Shown here one piece after another: positions 59,501 to 64,000 of a stretch of 64,000 nucleotides of DNA. Positions within the stretch are counted from its first letter, which is position 1; every line of letters starts with the position of its first letter. This DNA is from Sphagnum magellanicum. Lineage: Eukaryota; Streptophyta; Sphagnopsida; Sphagnales; Sphagnaceae. The notes below the pieces were generated by a model. It was given only the letters and a program-made list of their open reading frames with translations, had not been told where the DNA came from and ran no database searches. The DNA lies in NCBI GenBank assembly GCA_021904315.1, contig CM038911.1, forward strand, positions 21,549,390-21,613,389, given 5' to 3'. The translations under genes were made by a program, and so were the position numbers.

Positions 59501-61259
59501 TACTTTGGTCAAGGCTGATGAAGATGACAGAGTGAACAGAGAAGGCTAGCTGATATGTCTTAGAAGATGATGGACATCAGAAGGGAGTTGACAGAGAATC
59601 TACAGTTGAGAAACACATTATCCTGCATTCCAGTTGAAGGATGACAGCTCAATGAACATAAAGCAAGGCAGGCAGGACTTGCAGCACAATTTTAAAATTG
59701 TCATGGCAGCTCTTTGAGAGTTCTCACTTGCACAACATTCTTCTGTGACTGGGACAAATGCATTGTCATAATGATGTTGGAAATTTTGTGGTGCATCAAG
59801 CACTTTCTTTTGATTACTACACAGAGTTTCCACATGTACAGTATTTTCATTGAAGAAAGCCAACAAACCTGAGCCTCCTGTTCTCCTTGTAGAATTGGAT
59901 TTTCTTTATCAGCTTCCAGATCCCCCATACAGTCACGGACATCAGAAGGGTTTAATGCTGCAATCCAACACCAAACCTCATACTCAAAAAACTTAGCTTT
60001 CTTAGCATTTGAGTCCAAATCCAATCCCAAACACAAAATGAGATGACAAGACCTTAAGAAAAAGGGGCATTTTACTCTCCACAAATATTCACTGGAGCAT
60101 GTCCTAGTGGATGTAAGGACAGGACATACAGTATCTCACTTGAAAACCCATGTATGTACAAAAGGAAGAGCCTTACATAAAGAGGTTATAACTTGTTCAG
60201 CACAAGTTGGCCCATATTTCTTTTCTTTCATTGGGCAACGAATCTGGAAATCAGTGACATAATCCCACCATACCCATGGCCTCTCCTGCTTTGTGGCAAC
60301 CCTAAAGACACAGAGCTGACGCAAATTCTCTGTCACAACTTGCTTCCCATCATACCCAATGTCAAAATTTTGCTCAGGGTCAGGAGCACAGTAGCGGCCG
60401 TTATTAATGCACTGTGCTTTACACTGCTTGCTCTCAAGAAAAGCCCTTGGGCAATACCATGTTATGTAATGTGGAGTGAAAAGAGTGTAGTGGCCTTGTT
60501 CCAAAATCTGAGCAACACCCTTGAAGCTTTTTACAAATTCAATTTGGACATTGCATCTAGGACCACATTCATCATTGCTGTTGGTCCAAAATTCATATTC
60601 CACACGGTCATCTGGATGTGGGAGCGATTCCCGCCAATCAAGGTTCATGTTGACCAATTCCTTGTGCTCAAGAGCGTCCTTCACCTTGTCAGCAAAGTCT
60701 TTCGTGATCAGAGCAGAAGGAATGGTAATATTCTCAACATACTTTGCTGCACTCGCATCATCCTCAGGGGAATCCATGGTGAGGAGACTCTCTTGCCTGT
60801 CGTCTGCAACTAACACTGCTGCTGCACCTGCCTGCTGTGCATTATACACCTTCATCGCAAAGTAACAATCTGCCAACAAAAGACTCAAAAACAGTGAATT
60901 CTTGTGGATTCTGAAAGACTAAGATGAATTTCAACACTAACAGAAAGGGATTGACAAAGAAACAAACCTCCACGATCCACAAGAGCGATAACTGGGAGAC
61001 GGCCGCTGCTCTCACTGGGTTTAAAGGGTTTATCTCGAAAAGCATCACAAGCTTTTGGTTGATCTTTCGAGTAAACCACTGTGCCTGCCAAGGTGCCACC
61101 ATACTGCGGCACCCCAAAATTTCCAATAGCGCTTTCATACTTTCCTTGTAAAGAAGCCGGAGAGGTCACCCTGAGGCTGTTCTCTTCCACATGAAAATCT
61201 CCCCACGCCGACGATACTGCCATCGCAAACATAAGCGCCAGAATTTGGAACCTTGCCAT
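56579..61259 (-). CDS. VSR: Vacuolar sorting receptor (BP80/VSR family), 12 exons
   Basis: Transmembrane receptor that binds vacuolar sorting signals of soluble cargo in the Golgi or trans-Golgi network and carries it toward the vacuole. Exons (reverse strand): 61259-60968, 60869-60177, 59957-59869, 59420-59351, 59137-59054, 58796-58726, 58299-58218, 58099-58017, 57596-57524, 57153-57025, 56895-56786, 56674-56579. All introns are GT-AG, phases agree throughout, and they join to 623 residues, the family's usual length. Residues 1-20 are a signal peptide. A protease-associated domain follows (about 55-165, with RGDCYF across the first junction), then the VSR central domain with [25 protein letters not shown] and [15 protein letters not shown]. 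Cys-rich EGF repeats span exons 6-10, the last calcium-binding in type (DINEC at 513). A membrane segment lies at 564-587, then a cytosolic tail with the tyrosine sorting motif YMPL (606-609). The start at 61259 gives the best signal peptide; in-frame ATGs lie at 61292 and 61274. Confidence 0.96.
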
Positions 61260-62331
61260 TATTTGCCCTTGCATGTGCAGATTTCCCACCACTTAGAAAC
61301 GCACCTGGGTCCTTGCCAAAAAGGCCTTTTGAATCCAGTCCGCTGTCAGGCTCCTTTGTCTTTCAACTCCCAACGACAACAACGACAACAACGACAAAAA
61401 ACTATTGAATTTGGTTCCTCCGCTCCGGATTTTTTTCACAAACACGCTTCTCGTATAGCTTGATGCAAACCGATTTTATTTTCCTTTCTTGGGGTGGCAA
61501 AAAATAAAAAACACTTCGATCTGCAAACCGACAAACTAAAAAAAAAAAGTGTCAAAAGAAAGAAGCTCTCACAACCACCAAACCCACAAACGATATACAA
61601 AAGGACCACAAACAATTCCACAGTTTGGTGATACAAAAGTAATGAATTTTGCTAAACGTATCGAGTACTAAGTTAGATTCAAAAAACTTCCAACCACAAT
61701 CCCTTCGTTCCGCGTTCTTTGCAACTCAGCGTCTGTCTCCTTCTTCGCAGGCCGATAACAAAGAGCTTCGTCTTCGCATGTCTCCGCCCCTGCCTGCCCC
61801 GCGCCCCCCCTTTTCCCTTTCCAAAAACAAAGCACTTTTGATACTTTTGTTCCTTACCCAGAAAGCAACTTGTCAACACTCTATGCTCCTCTATATGCTA
61901 CTTATGCAACCCTCAAGCCCCGGCACCATTTCAGCAATAAAAATAATTTCATAAAAGTTGGGAATCCGAAAGTTTGGAGATTTTCAAGTTTTTGATGAAC
62001 ACGTTGAGACTTGAGAATCTAACCCCACAGCCTATCCCCGTCCCCCCACCAGCCCCCCCCAATCGAAAACTTTGGAAGCTCAGGACAGAGGTCGAGACAT
62101 GAATGTCAAAATCCCAAAGTTGAAAAAAGGGGAGCTTGGAAATGGTGGCGAATTGAGGAACATGAAAGTGTCATTAATGATTTTGGACGTAAAAGTCAAA
62201 TACCTGTGCCCATAGAATTTCGAAAGCATGGACTTGGTTTTGGGGGGGGGGGGGGGGGACTTCGAGGGGGTTGAAGGGGTTTGGATGAACTACAGGCTAC
62301 ACTAGTACTTATTACTTGCCATGATAAAAAC
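61260..62331. other. Promoter and upstream region of the receptor gene
   Basis: No gene recognised. It contains an AACGAC microsatellite (about 61371-61400), pyrimidine-rich and C-rich stretches near 61.78-61.83 kb, a CCCC-rich patch near 62.04 kb and a run of 17 G (62242-62258). Promoter elements of the receptor gene must lie here, but no confident TATA box was chosen. Confidence 0.4.
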
Positions 62332-62600
62332 CAGTGTTGGGTGGTTCTCAAGTTCTCTTTGAGAACCGACCGGTGTCACCAAAGGTGATAACCGTTTTGA
62401 GAATTGGATCGATGGTTCTGAATCTGACTTGGGCGAGAATCTGGACCCAATGAGAATGGGGTATCAAAAAAAATTGGGAGAACCAGGTTGGTTCTATGAG
62501 ACACCAAAACCCGGTTCTCATGTTAGTAGCTAGATTAGGATTAGTAGAGGGTAGATTAGGTTAGTTCAGGAGTAAGGTTAGCAGTTAGATTATGTTAGTT
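62332..62600 (+). mobile_element. Probable hAT-type terminus with GAGAACC subterminal repeats
   Basis: Begins CAGTGTTGGGTGGTTCTC, the kind of terminus seen on many plant hAT elements. The next 190 bases carry repeated GGTTCTC/GAGAACC in both orientations (about 62343, 62362, 62487, 62498, 62513), as subterminal transposase-binding sites do. The opposite end is not within the window, so the element may continue past 64000 or be truncated. Confidence 0.45.
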
Positions 62601-62657
62601 TGTAAGGGGTGGTGCCCATTCTACAAAAACCCTTTCGAAGTTTATTATTGATAATTA

Positions 62658-62806
62658 AGTTTTGTGTTGTTCTTTGTGTTGATCCTTTGCTTTGCTCTTT
62701 GTGTTATTCCTATGTGTTACAAGTGTTACCAAGTTTTGTGTTGTTCTTTGTGTTGATCTTTCGCTTTGCTCTTTGTGTTATTCCTATGCATTGCAAGTTT
62801 TACCAA
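62658..62806. repeat. Two copies of a 74-bp direct repeat
   Basis: Two consecutive near-identical copies starting at 62659 and 62733, each with TTTTGTGTTGTTCTTTGTGT, TTGATC, TTTGCTTTGCTCTTTGTG and TTATTCCTATG. Period 74 bases. Confidence 0.85.
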
Positions 62807-62809
62807 TCT

Positions 62810-63232
62810 GTCATGTTGTTGTTAGTGTTGCTAATTTGTTGTATAATTTTTATTGCTATTGGTGTTATTAGTTTGTCACATTGTTTCTATTGTTGTTGGT
62901 TTGTTGTGTTGTTTGTATTGTTGTTGGTTCATCACATTGTTCTTGTTATTACTAGTTTATTGCATTGTTGGTTTGTTGTATTGCTTTTGTTGTTGTTAGT
63001 TGATCATGTTGCTTTTGTTGTTATTGGTTCATCACATTGCTTTTATTGTTAATGATTCATCACATTGCTTCTGTTGTTGTTGGTTCATCATGTTGCTTCT
63101 GTTACTATTGGTGCATCCATTGTTAGTTTGTTGTGTTGTTTTTATTATTGTTAGCATGTCACAATTGTTGGTTTCGTCATGTTGTTTTTGCTACTATTAG
63201 TGTGTCACGTTGTTAATCTATCACAAAAGCCA
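62810..63232. repeat. GTTGTTGGTTCATCACATTG minisatellite
   Basis: About twelve imperfect copies of a 30-36-base unit such as GTTGTTGGTTCATCACATTG followed by CTTTTGTT. A second short block of the same repeat lies at about 63730-63850, on the other side of the LTR-like sequence. Forward frames through it encode low-complexity hydrophobic peptides and are not genes. Confidence 0.85.
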
Positions 63233-63239
63233 ATGTTAT

Positions 63240-64000
63240 GGAGTTTATTTATATGAATGTATATTTATGATTTGTAATGAACTTGTATTTAATTTCTAAT
63301 TTAGTTTTAATTGATTTTTAATTAATTACTAGTTAATTTTTAATTGATTTTAAATTCATTTTAAATTTATTTTTATTTCACTTTTAATTCATTTTTAATT
63401 ATGTTTTAATCCATTTTTAGTTGGGTACACATGGGCCACACATTGGTGAACATGGGCCACATGTAGGTTGGAAAACTAAATGCTCAATGTGTATAAATAA
63501 AAGTAGAATTTCCCATTATTTTCAGTTTGTTCAACACTATTTTGGGTATGTTTTCTTATCCTAGCCTTGTTCTATTTTTGTTTTTTCCTTGCAATAAAAT
63601 CTTGTTGAATTCTTATTTTTCACGTGTCATGTTCTTGTTCTCGTTTTTTAAATTTTGCAATCTTGATTTGGAATTAGGCTTGCATTTTTGTTTTGGTTAA
63701 AAAATCTTGTAGACTTGGTTGTTTTCATGTCCATAACATAGTCTTGTTGTTAGTTTGTTACATTGTTGGTGTAATCGATTTGTCATGTTGTTGGTGCAAT
63801 TAATTTGTTGCATTGCTAATGTTGTTGTTGGTTTGTTGTGTTGTTAGTTCTTAAGTACCCACATGAACCCCCCTTGTTGTTCATTTATATTGTTCCTTTA
63901 CATTATTGGTTGTTATTATGATTTTGGTGATGTACTACCTTGTCACCATTGCTTTGTAGGTGGCGAGTAATGATTTGGTGTTGGTTTATGCTTTTCATTA
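63240..64000 (+). mobile_element. LTR of the same family as the 12-kb LTR, forward
   Basis: Contains a U3-like minisatellite of ATTCATTTTTAA-type units (63.29-63.42 kb), then a TATA box (TATAAATA, 63492-63499), CAGTTTGTTCAACA just downstream, AATAAA (63593-63598) about 100 bases later, and GTCATGTTCTTGTT. The order and wording match the reverse-strand LTR at 12.1-12.6 kb. Boundaries are not fixed. If it is a 5' LTR, the internal region lies beyond the window; no gypsy coding sequence is visible within it. Confidence 0.6.

Noticed and set aside
60193..60813. 206-codon forward frame opposite the receptor
   Set aside because: Lies antisense within exon 2 of the receptor and has no recognisable domain.
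62609..63200. Forward frames encoding Leu/Phe/Val-rich peptides
   Set aside because: They are translations of the GTT-rich minisatellite and have no gene character.

Overview
The window reads as nuclear DNA of a land plant. It is AT-rich, gene-poor and dominated by decayed transposable elements. The one large gene is a complete 12-exon plant-type vacuolar sorting receptor. The element families (chromodomain Ty3/gypsy retrotransposons, two kinds of hAT transposon) are plant-typical. The low GC and the texture of the hAT and gypsy proteins suggest a non-seed plant such as a moss or fern, but that is only an impression; the sequence does not settle the species.

Layout: 1-1.8 kb holds a decayed hAT transposase. 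1.8-9.5 kb is mostly featureless, with a 0.8-kb non-autonomous DNA element (5.9-6.7 kb) and a gypsy integrase tail (7.3-7.6 kb). 9.5-10.2 kb is a CCTAGG-rich repeat. 12.1-14.0 kb is the 3' part of a chromodomain gypsy element with its LTR. 17.27-19.73 kb is a sharply bounded, strikingly GC-rich hAT transposon with terminal inverted repeats and a perfect 8-bp target duplication. 22-23 kb holds an unidentified degraded coding locus. 25.4-26.6 kb is a diverged tandem repeat. 32.5-33.1 kb is a small intact gene for a 91-residue Lys-rich protein with an unusual repeat-rich leader. 34.6-37.6 kb has a 220-bp MITE, a perfect 50-bp palindrome and a 1.8-kb foldback element. 40.45-48.69 kb is a whole, ancient Ty3/gypsy element (reverse orientation) with both LTRs, primer-binding site and polypurine tract, split by two nested DNA elements in gag and reverse transcriptase. 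50.8-53.0 kb is a cluster of unrelated tandem repeats. 53.1-53.8 kb is another gypsy protease fragment. 56.58-61.26 kb is the receptor gene. 62.3-64 kb holds a probable hAT terminus, GTT-rich minisatellites and a second LTR of the 12-kb family.

Only two genes look functional: the vacuolar sorting receptor, which sorts soluble cargo from the Golgi to the vacuole, and the small Lys-rich protein. They are 24 kb apart and nothing shows a functional link. The most interesting material is mobile: the GC-rich hAT, which differs from its surroundings and recalls oomycete hAT proteins; a family of 0.6-0.8-kb elements with GGG/AGG termini and 4-bp target duplications, seen three times; and the long-armed foldback element.
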